Shown here piece by piece: positions 6,844 to 14,572 of a DNA stretch of 53,620 nucleotides. The notes under the pieces were generated by a model. It was not told where the DNA came from. It ran no database searches and saw only the letters and a list, made by a program, of their open reading frames with translations. Position 1 is the first letter of the stretch; every line of letters starts with the position of its first letter. The translations under genes were made by a program, and so were the position numbers. Origin of the DNA: Bacillota bacterium (GTDB taxonomy: Bacteria > Bacillota > Clostridia > Lachnospirales > Lachnospiraceae); the NCBI GenBank assembly GCA_023421505.1, contig JAEZTJ010000006.1:1-53620 (forward strand). The letters are read 5' to 3'.

Positions 6844-7179
6844 ATGTCATTTTCAGAGGTCAAATTATTTCAGGTAAAGCCTGATAAACTCGATGAATTC
6901 GAAAGCCTTGTCAAAGAAATGCTGCCACTACAAAAAGAACTTGCAGGATACATTGACATCAAATACATGAAAAGATTTTTTATATTTGATAAGATAGGAG
7001 AATTACCAAGACCATTATCAAAAATAGTTAAGTGTGTTAAGTATTACTCGTATTGGCAATTCGATACAATTGAAAACTATGCCAATGCGACTTCCTGGTT
7101 TTTTAGTAAATTTGAGAAAAGGTTAAGTAAATTACTAATAATGCCTTTTGATATTATGAGTGGAGAAAGTATTGAATAA
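6844..7179 (+). CDS. Possible ABM-type dimeric alpha-beta barrel protein
   Basis: A 111-residue protein that I place only tentatively. The opening EVKLFQVKPDKLDEFESLVK, with EMLPLQKELAGYIDIKYMKR and later YYSYWQFDTIENY, follows the beta-alpha-beta pattern of antibiotic-biosynthesis-monooxygenase-like ferredoxin folds, which usually dimerise and act on small aromatics or haem. A GGGGAGAC site lies 8 nt before the ATG. It is followed after 20 bases by the DUF3795-like gene, so the two are probably co-transcribed. A 47-bp piece of a second copy of this gene survives at 9551-9598. Confidence 0.55.
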   Translation: MSFSEVKLFQVKPDKLDEFESLVKEMLPLQKELAGYIDIKYMKRFFIFDKIGELPRPLSKIVKCVKYYSYWQFDTIENYANATSWFFSKFEKRLSKLLIMPFDIMSGESIE

Positions 7180-7199
7180 ATACAATGGAGGAAAAGTAA

Positions 7200-7544
7200 A
7201 TGAAAGCAGAAAACCAAATTGCATTTTGCGGGCTTAAATGTCAAGAATGCCCGATCTACCAAGCAACTGTTACAAACGATGATGCATTAAGAGTTAAACT
7301 AGCTAATGATTATTCATCTGACGCTTGTAAATTTGAAAAGGATGATATAAATTGTTATGGATGTCAATCTGAAAAAGGTATAAGCCCTAAAATGTGTGGT
7401 GGTTGTGAAATAAGAAATTGCGGAATTGAGAAAAATTTACCGCACTGTGCGGCATGCAATAACTATCCTTGTGATCATATAGAAAGATATGTTCCACAAG
7501 GATGTGATAATAGAATATTATTGGATAAATTATTAATGAATTAA
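7200..7544 (+). CDS. DUF3795-like cysteine-rich protein
   Basis: A 114-residue cytoplasmic protein with 14 cysteines, opening IAFCGLKCQECPIYQAT and continuing NCYGCQSEKG, CGGCEIRNCGIEKN and CAACNNYPC. The CGLxCxxCPxY opening and paired CxxC motifs match the DUF3795 family, presumably a metal or iron-sulfur protein of unknown function. An ATGGAGGAAAAGTAA ribosome site lies just upstream. It probably forms a two-gene unit with the preceding ABM-like gene and ends at the terminator at 7617. Confidence 0.75.
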   Translation: MKAENQIAFCGLKCQECPIYQATVTNDDALRVKLANDYSSDACKFEKDDINCYGCQSEKGISPKMCGGCEIRNCGIEKNLPHCAACNNYPCDHIERYVPQGCDNRILLDKLLMN

Positions 7545-7616
7545 CTTATTTATTATTATTTTATATAGTATCGAATTCCATTTGATACAGTCAGAAAATT
7601 ATTTATAGCTAAATCT

Positions 7617-7648
7617 AAAGCAGGATTCTTATTGGAAGCCTGCTTTTT
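7617..7648 (+). terminator. Intrinsic terminator
   Basis: AAAGCAGG and CCTGCTTT arms, extended by TTC/GAA across one mismatch, are followed by TTTTT. It closes the 6844-7544 unit. Confidence 0.8.
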
Positions 7649-7774
7649 ATTAATTCACTATAAAATAATTTATTAATCTTTTTATGCGAAAGTTTATATT
7701 AAGCTGCAACCACAAAATTCAATTTCCTACTATATAATTGATGGTCATAAATAACAGTAAATGGAGATGATCAA

Positions 7775-8332
7775 ATGGATGATGAAACAATTATTAATTT
7801 GTACTGGGAACGTTCCGAAACGGCTATAACCGAAACAGCAATGAAATATGGTCGATATTGCCGCGCTATCGCATTTAATATACTTTCAAATAACGCAGAC
7901 GCAGAAGAATGTGAAAATGATACTTATATGGCAGCCTGGAATACAATACCTCCAACTCGTCCTAATAAACTATTGGTCTTTTTGGGAAGATTGACGCGTA
8001 ATATTGCTCTTGATCGTTATGATTATAATAAAGCCAAGAAACGTAATGGTGAGTTTGATGCAATTTTGTCGGAATTGGAGAACTTTATTTCTGATCAATA
8101 TGATGTGGAAACAAAGTATGAAGCAAGAGAATTATCAAAATGTATCAGCGAATTTTTACGTAGTATTGATGCCGAAAACAGAGTAATATTTTTACGGAGA
8201 TATTGGTTCTCGGATTCAATTAACGATATTTCGAAGCAGTTTGCTATGAGTGAAAGCAAGGTAAAATCAATATTATTTAGAATAAGAAAAAAGCTAAAAA
8301 AGTATCTTGAAAAGGAAGGGGTTATCCTATGA
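7775..8332 (+). CDS. ECF-like sigma-70 family factor
   Basis: A 185-residue sigma factor distinct from the one at 5367. Region 2 reads RYCRAIAFNILSNNADAEEC followed by ENDTYMAAWNTIPPTRP, a form seen in a large clostridial group of ECF-like factors. Region 4 is SIDAENRVIFLRRYWFSDSI, then ISKQFAMSESKVKSILFRIR. The ATG has GGAGATGATCAA before it. The stop overlaps the start of the next gene (ATGA), a membrane protein that likely regulates it. No conventional zinc-finger anti-sigma factor accompanies it. Confidence 0.85.
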   Translation: MDDETIINLYWERSETAITETAMKYGRYCRAIAFNILSNNADAEECENDTYMAAWNTIPPTRPNKLLVFLGRLTRNIALDRYDYNKAKKRNGEFDAILSELENFISDQYDVETKYEARELSKCISEFLRSIDAENRVIFLRRYWFSDSINDISKQFAMSESKVKSILFRIRKKLKKYLEKEGVIL

Positions 8333-9078
8333 ATACAAAGTTAATATATAAAGAAATTGGTCTGATTGATGATGACCTGATAGAAGAAGCTGCAAAAATG
8401 ACATATATTACATCCAAAAGCAAACAACAAACAAAATGGATCGCTATAGCGGCATCTATTGTCATAGTAATAGGATTAGGTGTAACCACATCCTATCATT
8501 ATAAGGATAATTTAAATACTAATGTACCCAAGGTTATCATTGAGAGCAGCCCTGCCGCTGAGAAGATAGATAATCAAAAGATAGCGAATGATAATTCAGA
8601 TTTTAATGGCTTCATAATTACAGCGTATACAATGGATATAAATACGAATGAATATTTGTCGGAAAATTATACAAATGAAACAACAGCTACTATAATGGAG
8701 CCTAATGTAAAAATCTTACTGGCAAGATATAATCCCTTAATGAGTTCTGTTCCGGGATTACCTTTTACCTTTGATATTACTAATCAAAGTACGGAAATAG
8801 ATGATATAACCGTTAGTGTTGATAGAGGAAAATTACTCACCTGGGAGAAACAAACAGATGGAGCATCAGTAATAGATCGTGGAAGAAAATATATCTGTAG
8901 TACTGGTGATACGTTGTATTGGTCTCCTTTGGACGAAAAGGAAAATAGTATTATTTCTAATGCTACAATTACCGTTTCAGCAATAAAGGATGATAAAGAA
9001 ATTGGACATCAGACAATTCATATTATATTTGATGGTGTGGACTATTTTGCAATAATTGATAAATTTAAAAGCACATGA
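8329..9078 (+). CDS. Membrane protein, putative anti-sigma partner
   Basis: A 249-residue protein with a cytoplasmic N-terminus (about 36 residues, including EIGLIDDDLIEEA), one membrane helix (WIAIAASIVIVIGLGVTTSY, residues about 36-55) and an extracytoplasmic beta-rich domain. The N-terminal I-G-x-I-D-D-x-[LI]-I-E-E-A motif recurs in clostridial proteins encoded directly after this class of ECF-like factors, so an anti-sigma role is likely although no HxxxCxxC zinc site exists. The four-base overlap with the sigma gene supports coupled expression. The C-terminal domain resembles immunoglobulin-like folds only in general pattern. Confidence 0.65.
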   Translation: MNTKLIYKEIGLIDDDLIEEAAKMTYITSKSKQQTKWIAIAASIVIVIGLGVTTSYHYKDNLNTNVPKVIIESSPAAEKIDNQKIANDNSDFNGFIITAYTMDINTNEYLSENYTNETTATIMEPNVKILLARYNPLMSSVPGLPFTFDITNQSTEIDDITVSVDRGKLLTWEKQTDGASVIDRGRKYICSTGDTLYWSPLDEKENSIISNATITVSAIKDDKEIGHQTIHIIFDGVDYFAIIDKFKST

Positions 9079-9550
9079 TAACTGGTAAATTTAATTTATT
9101 TATCTTAATTAATATGATATTTTTGTTTTTGAATTTTATAAACAGGAATATAATGCACAATGTTATAGATTACAATATGCTCTTTTATAAAAAAAGCGTT
9201 AGATGCAAAACTAAAGCAGCTGTTAGAATTGAGAATATAATAAGAATATGACATTAATCCTATCTGCAAATAAATAGTCCCTGTGAGATTTGCCGCGAAA
9301 TCTTCAAGCTAAGTAGCTTGAAGATTTCGTTGGAGTAACAAATTTCCTATGTGCATATAAAATACTGACTTTTTCTCTTAAATTTATGTATTCATGAGTT
9401 CGGTATTGTTCTATCCCTATTTATGTTCACTAAAATCCATAATTTAACAATGCTTTTCCTTTTCATTGTGGTAGCCCTCTTTTATTTTATACAAATGACA
9501 TATACTTATGAACTCTAACTAAACTTTTAATAAATATGTTTGATCATTTG
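9079..9550. other. AT-rich gap with one perfect hairpin
   Basis: No gene is evident in this stretch. The only strong structure is the inverted repeat at 9296-9329, listed separately. Confidence 0.5.
9296..9329. repeat. Perfect 16-bp inverted repeat
   Basis: CGAAATCTTCAAGCTA and TAGCTTGAAGATTTCG are exact reverse complements separated by two bases. No T tract follows on either side, so it is not a standard intrinsic terminator. The flanks GAGATTTG and CAAATTTC are also nearly complementary, extending a possible cruciform. Its origin is unknown. Confidence 0.7.
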
Positions 9551-9598
9551 CTTCCACTAAAAATGAACCTGCTGGATACATTGACATCAAATACAGGT
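9551..9598 (+). pseudogene. Fragment duplicated from the 6844 gene
   Basis: The 47 bases match 6921-6968 with only a few differences and one deleted base; the exact run GGATACATTGACATCAAATA is shared. They encode a copy of the ABM-like peptide ELAGYIDIKYM (here EPAGYIDIKYR). It stops at the 3' end of the flavoprotein gene and marks a small recombination scar. Confidence 0.75.
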
Positions 9599-10135
9599 TT
9601 ATATCCTCTTTCCCAATTGATAGGCTTCTTCGATCCATTTAGTATCCTTAACATCACCTGGTTTTTCCACTCCAAGCGCACTAATTATTCCTAAATCCTT
9701 AACTCCAATATAATTAGTCAGTTCCTTATAATAATCAGTTAAAATCCTCGTAACCCGACTCTCCTCCTTACAGGCTGCTGTAAGTAAAATAGAATACTTA
9801 ATTTTTCTACCTTGAACACTTTCCGCATAGGTTCTATCTATTAAATTTTTTATACTCCCTGGAAATCCCAAATAATAAACCGGAGATGCAATTGCTATTG
9901 TATCGTGATTCTGTAAAAGTTTATATAGTTCTGTCATGTTGTCTTTTTGAATACATTCTCCATTATTCCTCTGACAGTAATCACACGCCTTACAGGGATT
10001 TATTGTAACATTACCTAACCAATAAGTTGTTATCTCATGACCACTTTCTATCGCACCATTCATAAAAGCTTCTGCTAATGCTGCAGTATTACCGTTTCTA
10101 CGGGGGCTTCCTAATAATATTAATATCTTTTTCAT
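9599..10135 (-). CDS. NADPH-dependent FMN reductase/flavodoxin-like protein
   Basis: A 178-residue flavoprotein with the FMN phosphate loop GSPRRNGNT (residues 9-17), a cysteine cluster CKACDYCQRNNGEC (about 48-61) and the flavin-contact loop SPVYYLGFPGSIKNLIDRTY. The cysteine motif is shared with iron-sulfur flavoproteins of anaerobes and with multimeric flavodoxin-like reductases; whether it carries a cluster cannot be decided here. It is transcribed divergently from a LysR regulator 123 bp away, the classic arrangement for a regulator and its target. The start has a GAAGGAGAAAG ribosome site on the minus strand. Confidence 0.82.
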   Translation of the reverse strand: MKKILILLGSPRRNGNTAALAEAFMNGAIESGHEITTYWLGNVTINPCKACDYCQRNNGECIQKDNMTELYKLLQNHDTIAIASPVYYLGFPGSIKNLIDRTYAESVQGRKIKYSILLTAACKEESRVTRILTDYYKELTNYIGVKDLGIISALGVEKPGDVKDTKWIEEAYQLGKRI

Positions 10136-10223
10136 TTACTTTCTCCTTCACAGTTGCATTTAATATAAATCTAATGTAACATAAGATGCGTCATTTGTAT
10201 AATTGATACTTTAAATTCGGCTC

Positions 10224-10238
10224 ATCGAAAATATTGAT
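10224..10238. promoter_or_regulatory. Possible LysR box
   Basis: ATCGAAAATATTGAT is an interrupted palindrome of the T-N11-A form bound by LysR proteins. It lies between the divergent flavoprotein and lysR genes, 20 bases before the lysR start, where autoregulation would be expected. This is a motif match only. Confidence 0.35.
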
Positions 10239-10258
10239 AAGTTATATAGGGAGATTTT

Positions 10259-11128
10259 ATGGAATTAAAAAATTTACTTAGTTTTAAAACAATTGCTGAA
10301 ACAAAAAGCTTTAGTCAAGCTGCTCTTGCACTTGGATACGTGCAATCCACCATAACCTTTCAGATAAAACAATTAGAGACAGAATTAGGGGTACCACTTT
10401 TCGATAGAATTGGAAATCAAATCCGCCTTACTGATTCCGGTCAAATTTTATTAGATTATACACTCAGAATTTTGTCTTTATCAGAGGAAGCTAAGCATGC
10501 AATTACTAATAACTCTTCTCCTTCCGGAACACTTCGAATAGCCGGTATCAGTTCCTTATGTGCAAATATACTACCACGATTAATAAAAAAATATAATGAA
10601 ACATATCCTAATGTCACTATTTCAGCAACAACGTTAACCAAATCAGAAGTACTCGAAAAGGTGAATAATGGCTCAGCAGATATTGGATTTTATATAGATT
10701 TTGAAATACCATTAAAAGATACTTATACTGCAGTCTCTATAGAAAATCCCTTATATTTTATCTGTTCTAAAAATAATATATTATGTATGAAAGAGTCTCT
10801 TTCTATCAATGAATTAGAAGGAATACCATTTATTGCTACAGAGCCTCATTGCAGCTACCGGAAAGTATTAATGAAATTATTCAAGGAAAATAATATTACA
10901 CCTTCTATCCTGTTTGAATCTGAAAATACAGAGGTTATAAAACGCTTTGTTCAATCAGATATAGGGATTTCTTTTTTACCTGAAATAGCTGTCAGGGAAG
11001 AATTAGCTGCTAATAACCTATGTAAGCTAAATATTACTAATAGTATTCCAACTACATATATAAATGTTATTCATAGAAAGAACCAATGGATTACCCCAGC
11101 AATAAGAGAGTTTTTTCATTTATTTTAA
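10259..11128 (+). CDS. LysR-family transcriptional regulator
   Basis: A 289-residue LysR regulator. The N-terminal winged helix (residues about 1-60) reads LLSFKTIAETKSFSQAALAL, then QSTITFQIKQLETELGVPLF. The remainder is the two-lobed periplasmic-binding-like effector domain (about 88-289), starting GTLRIAGISSLCANILPRLI. The divergent flavoprotein gene is the likely target. The close family of CysL/YtlI-type regulators senses small redox- or sulfur-related metabolites, but the effector here is not predictable. Length is normal for the family. Confidence 0.9.
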   Translation: MELKNLLSFKTIAETKSFSQAALALGYVQSTITFQIKQLETELGVPLFDRIGNQIRLTDSGQILLDYTLRILSLSEEAKHAITNNSSPSGTLRIAGISSLCANILPRLIKKYNETYPNVTISATTLTKSEVLEKVNNGSADIGFYIDFEIPLKDTYTAVSIENPLYFICSKNNILCMKESLSINELEGIPFIATEPHCSYRKVLMKLFKENNITPSILFESENTEVIKRFVQSDIGISFLPEIAVREELAANNLCKLNITNSIPTTYINVIHRKNQWITPAIREFFHLF

Positions 11129-11401
11129 ATATTCAGTATATGTGTGTGGACGATATCCTTTCCAAATCGACTTCCTAAATTAGGGAATGTATAATGAGCT
11201 CAACCCAGTTTATGATATGTCAACTTCACTTATAAAAGGATGAATTTGAACGAGTTAATGGACTTCTTTTTTATAATCGTTATTCTCAAAAATGTTGGCT
11301 GTTTCTATTATTTCAATATGAAACAAGATTATTAAGTAAAAGATTATTTGTTGTTATTAAGTCCCTCGCCTTACTATGATACATTTCATCCATTTAGTAA
11401 T
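11129..11401. other. Non-coding gap
   Basis: Downstream of lysR and before the operator region of the next operon. I see no gene, RNA structure or repeat. Confidence 0.5.
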
Positions 11402-11456
11402 TAGTATAGCAAAATGTAATATATATATTGCATTTTGCTATACTATTTGCTATTAT
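11402..11456 (+). promoter_or_regulatory. Promoter with palindromic operator
   Basis: TAGTATAGCAAAATG (11402-11416) and CATTTTGCTATACTA (11431-11445) are perfect 15-base inverted arms around an AT-rich centre. TTGCAT (11428-11433), a 17-base spacer and TATTAT (11451-11456) form a promoter whose -35 and spacer lie in the right arm. A dimeric repressor here would block the promoter. The XRE gene at the end of the operon is the obvious candidate (inference). Confidence 0.65.
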
Positions 11457-11485
11457 TATCCTATTAAATCAAACGGAGGGTAATT

Positions 11486-11680
11486 ATGAAAATATATCCA
11501 GGAAATCATGATGAAAGAAATAGAAAATCAAATAGCAGACTAGGCCCAATTATGTATATTACTACAATGCTATTATTGACCGTTCTGCTAATAATCCATG
11601 TAGTTAGGTGGCTCCCTGTTGAAAGTCATCTGATCGAGGTTTTATGCTTGACCTTAACAAGTATATTTATAATATTATAA
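11486..11680 (+). CDS. Short membrane protein, truncated paralogue
   Basis: A 64-residue protein with two hydrophobic segments (about 21-38 and 48-64). It aligns along its whole length with the N-terminus of the next gene's product: MYITTMLLLTVLLIIHVVRW against MYVFMILLLIILLFVKIVRG, followed by P[VI]E[SR] and L[IL]E[VI][LI]CL in both. It ends exactly where the longer protein continues into its third segment. It is therefore a partial duplication rather than an independent family. GGAGGGTAATT precedes the ATG, so it may still be translated. Confidence 0.6.
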   Translation: MKIYPGNHDERNRKSNSRLGPIMYITTMLLLTVLLIIHVVRWLPVESHLIEVLCLTLTSIFIIL

Positions 11681-11710
11681 TGATATCAGTATATACGGAG
11701 GAGTGATCAA

Positions 11711-12430
11711 ATGAAGAACCCAAAGATTTATGATGAGAGAATCGAAAAAATTAGTAACAAAAAAGGATCTTCCATGTATGTATTTATGATATTACTATTA
11801 ATTATCCTACTTTTTGTAAAAATCGTAAGAGGATTCCCCATAGAAAGATACTTACTTGAGATAATATGTCTGTCAGTATCATGTATATATTTGATTATGT
11901 CACTTATCAAGTATCGGATTAATTTATTCATAAAATCCGATACCGCAATAGGCGAGATAAAGGCTAAAATATTATCACAATGTGGAATGCTATGTTTTTG
12001 GATCGTAATTTCCGGGGAATTAATCCTGCTATTATTGGGATGTCTGCATTCCATTGATGTATTATTTTATATTATAACTTGGGGAATCCCGGCCTTAATC
12101 ATTACAGCTTTCTCTATAAGGCATGGTTTGTTAATATGGGGCGGAGCAAAAAGGCAAAAAACAGGAAAAGAGGCCTTAGCCAAGAGAACTGCTATAGGTG
12201 CACTGTTTTTTGGTATTATAACAGGCGGATCTAAATTTTATTATGAAGGAGCATTTCATGCTAACGGTCTCATATGGATTCTTGGTATGGCTTTAGGTTG
12301 GGGAATACCTTTTTACCTAATCTTCTGCTTCATCATAGACCAAGCTGAAAAAAATGCTGATAAACAAGTTGAGGATGCTGAGCTGGAGGCTGAAATGATA
12401 AATGAAGAACAAGAGAATGAAAATAGCTAG
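11711..12430 (+). CDS. Multi-pass membrane protein with XRE regulator
   Basis: A 239-residue integral membrane protein with about six hydrophobic segments and a charged acidic C-terminal tail (NADKQVEDAELEAEMINEEQ). It begins MKNPKIYDERIEKISNKKGS, an opening seen in uncharacterised Firmicute membrane proteins paired with small XRE regulators; the DUF6773-type family is possible but not certain. The function is unknown. GGAGGAGTGATCAA supplies the ribosome site. It overlaps the XRE gene by 29 bp in another frame, so the pair is translationally linked and presumably controlled by the palindromic operator upstream. Confidence 0.6.
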   Translation: MKNPKIYDERIEKISNKKGSSMYVFMILLLIILLFVKIVRGFPIERYLLEIICLSVSCIYLIMSLIKYRINLFIKSDTAIGEIKAKILSQCGMLCFWIVISGELILLLLGCLHSIDVLFYIITWGIPALIITAFSIRHGLLIWGGAKRQKTGKEALAKRTAIGALFFGIITGGSKFYYEGAFHANGLIWILGMALGWGIPFYLIFCFIIDQAEKNADKQVEDAELEAEMINEEQENENS

Positions 12431-12596
12431 GATAGAAAACGATCTTTCACAAGAACAATTGGCTGAAATTGTTGGTGTCTCACGTCAAACAATCGGACTA
12501 ATTGAAGCAGGTAATTATAATCCAAGCATTAATTTATGTATTTCTATCTGCAAAGCACTAGGTAAGACTTTAAACGATATTTTCTGGGAAGATTAA
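12402..12596 (+). CDS. Small XRE-family regulator (YozG/YgzD-like)
   Basis: A 64-residue one-domain repressor: RMKIARIENDLSQEQLAEIV, the recognition helix SRQTIGLIE, AGNYNPSINLCISICKALGK and the ending LNDIFWED. The arrangement of a membrane protein followed by this minimal regulator is common in Firmicutes, where the regulator typically controls the operon itself. The start at 12402 lies inside the membrane-protein gene; an in-frame ATG at 12417 is an alternative. It closes the operon before the strong hairpin at 12621. Confidence 0.88.
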   Translation: MKNKRMKIARIENDLSQEQLAEIVGVSRQTIGLIEAGNYNPSINLCISICKALGKTLNDIFWED

Positions 12597-12620
12597 TCAG
12601 AAGAATGATAAGTTTGCTTA

Positions 12621-12657
12621 TAGAAAAGTCCCAGGAATTTACATCCTGGGACTTTTC
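12621..12657. terminator. Bidirectional terminator
   Basis: AGAAAAGTCCCAGGA and TCCTGGGACTTTTCT are perfect complements around a 7-base loop. The arms supply T-rich tails in both directions, so the hairpin can end both the XRE operon (plus) and the long xylan operon (minus). Confidence 0.85.
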
Positions 12658-12739
12658 TACATTCAGTTAGCATTAAATCATGCTTTAACTATATTTTATA
12701 TAATTGGGAGTATCATAACAGCATATGAAAATTAGGTTA

Positions 12740-13549
12740 TCAATACTTTGTATCATAAGGCCAAGGCTGACCTCCTGCTATGCAACCACCATCAACCCGA
12801 TATTCACAGCCTGTAATATAGGTAGAAGCATCGGAGGCAAGCAGAACACATACCCCTACGATATCCTCCGGATAGCCCGGACGGTTCATTGCAATTCGGT
12901 CAAGAAGGTATTTGGATCTCTCAGGATGCTGCCAGGTAACCGTTGTAAGCGGAGTCTGTATATGTCCGGGACTGATTGCATTCGCTCTGATATTAAACTT
13001 CGCCCATTCGACTGCCTGAGCCTTTGTGAATGCAACAATTCCACTTTTAGTCGCCGCATAAACAGAACAGCCGCCAAGTACCCAGCCTGTATTATGGGAA
13101 CCTATGTTAATGATGCTTCCATAATTCTGTTTTCTCATATAATGTCCGACAGCCTGGGATACTAAGAATACGCCTTTTAGATTGATATCCATGATACGGT
13201 CATAGGTCTCTTCCTCTACATCCAGGATACCTTCTCTCTTATTTATTCCGGCACAGTTTACCAGAACATCGATATGTCCATATTGCTTGCCCACTTCATC
13301 AACACAGGCCTTCACATTATCGCTGTCCATGACATTTAAAATATGAGAAGAGGCTTTCCCGCCTTCTCTTTCAATCTTTTCCTTTAGTTCATCAAGTCTT
13401 TCCTTATTAATATCACATAAAGCAACTGTAGCACCTGCTTTCGCCAGTCCTTCACATAATTCACTTCCGATACCGCCTGCTGCTCCAGTGAATAATACAA
13501 CTTTCCCTTCAAGAGAAAATAATTTCTCTATGAATGATTTCTCTGACAT
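12740..13549 (-). CDS. SDR oxidoreductase, gluconate/KDG dehydrogenase type
   Basis: A 269-residue short-chain dehydrogenase. The NAD(P) motif TGAAGGIG spans residues 21-28, NCAG sits near 98-101, and the catalytic Ser151, Tyr164 and Lys168 are in place (GSHNTGWVLGGCSVYAATK). Overall it resembles 5-keto-D-gluconate reductase (IdnO/Gno) and KduD-like 2-deoxy-gluconate 3-dehydrogenases. In this hexuronate locus an interconversion of keto-aldonates is likely, but the exact substrate is not fixed by sequence. It is the last gene of the probable transporter-GH43-transketolase-garR operon and lies 116 bp after garR. Confidence 0.8.
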   Translation of the reverse strand: MSEKSFIEKLFSLEGKVVLFTGAAGGIGSELCEGLAKAGATVALCDINKERLDELKEKIEREGGKASSHILNVMDSDNVKACVDEVGKQYGHIDVLVNCAGINKREGILDVEEETYDRIMDINLKGVFLVSQAVGHYMRKQNYGSIINIGSHNTGWVLGGCSVYAATKSGIVAFTKAQAVEWAKFNIRANAISPGHIQTPLTTVTWQHPERSKYLLDRIAMNRPGYPEDIVGVCVLLASDASTYITGCEYRVDGGCIAGGQPWPYDTKY

Positions 13550-13605
13550 TGAAAAGTCTCCTTTATCTTATATAGCATAATAATTATAAGTAAATATAAA
13601 ATATA

Positions 13606-13665
13606 TCAATTCTTATACTGCCAAAACTCTGCAAATTCAGGATCAGCAGTCAGTTTTACATTCTG
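13606..13665 (-). other. In-frame coding remnant after the garR stop
   Basis: Immediately after the garR TAA, the same frame continues QNVKLTADPEFAEFWQYKN for 19 codons to a TGA. The peptide has ordinary protein composition and reads like a C-terminus. It could be the tail of a deleted gene, or an extension reached only by readthrough. Confidence 0.35.
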
Positions 13666-14550
13666 TTACTTTCTGATTTCTGTACCAGCCAGTTTTTCAT
13701 AATACATCGCAATACCACTGTGATCATTCTGTCCATGTCCGTCTGCATGAAGCATCTGAAGCATCTCCATAACAGCTGCGGTTAAAGGCAGGGGAGCTCC
13801 TACAGAATGCCCGGTTTCCAGTGCATTATTAAGATCCTTAATATGCAAGTCAATCTTAAAGCCCGGCTTGAAATTGCCTTCTGTTATCATTGGTAATTTA
13901 GCATTCATAACAGTTGATCCTGCTAATCCGCCTTTAATTGCATCGAATACCTTTACCGGATCAACTCCCGCTTTCGTGCTGAGCATGAAAGCCTCTGATA
14001 CTGCTGCAATATTTAATGCTACAATTACCTGATTAGCCAGCTTGGTGGTATTACCTGCACCGATGTTACCGCAATGCACTGCACTGGCACCCATTGACAT
14101 CAATACCTCATATACCTCATCAAATACTGCTTTATCTCCACCTACCATAATGGATAAGGAGCCGTCAATTGCTTTCGGTTCTCCACCGGATACCGGAGCA
14201 TCAATCATTTTTACGCCCTTTGCTGCACAAGCTTTTTCTATTTCCTGAGAAGCGATGGGAGCAATAGAGCTCATATCAACTATAATTGTACCTTCTGCTG
14301 CTCCTTCGAGAACTCCGTTTTCTCCCATAATAACTGTCTTAACATGAGGACTGTTCGGTAGCATGGTAACTATTAATTTACATTCCTTTGCAACTTCCTT
14401 TGAAGAGGCAGCCGCTTTCGCACCAGCAGCTACAACATCATCAACATTTTCCTTTATTACATCAAATACAATAAGGTCATGTCCTGCTTTGATCAGATTT
14501 TTAGCCATGGGCTTTCCCATAATTCCAAGTCCGATAAATCCTATTTTCAT
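13666..14550 (-). CDS. garR: 2-hydroxy-3-oxopropionate reductase-like protein
   Basis: A 294-residue beta-hydroxyacid dehydrogenase of the GarR/GlxR type, which reduces tartronate semialdehyde to D-glycerate with NAD(P)H. The Rossmann motif GFIGLGIMGKPMA is at residues 4-16, the substrate loop DAPVSGGEPKAIDGSLSIMV at 118-137, and the catalytic lysine K170 lies in GNTTKLANQ. The C-terminal helical domain is complete. A related hydroxyacid such as 3-hydroxyisobutyrate or a keto-aldonate product remains possible. It follows the transketolase genes by 22 bp in the same operon, so it probably handles a C3 or C6 product of hexuronate catabolism. Confidence 0.82.
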   Translation of the reverse strand: MKIGFIGLGIMGKPMAKNLIKAGHDLIVFDVIKENVDDVVAAGAKAAASSKEVAKECKLIVTMLPNSPHVKTVIMGENGVLEGAAEGTIIVDMSSIAPIASQEIEKACAAKGVKMIDAPVSGGEPKAIDGSLSIMVGGDKAVFDEVYEVLMSMGASAVHCGNIGAGNTTKLANQVIVALNIAAVSEAFMLSTKAGVDPVKVFDAIKGGLAGSTVMNAKLPMITEGNFKPGFKIDLHIKDLNNALETGHSVGAPLPLTAAVMEMLQMLHADGHGQNDHSGIAMYYEKLAGTEIRK

Positions 14551-14572
14551 TTTTACCTCCTATAATGCACTA

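Noticed and set aside
9296..9329. Hairpin as terminator of the second ECF operon
   Set aside because: It is more than 200 bp past the stop and has no T tract on either strand.
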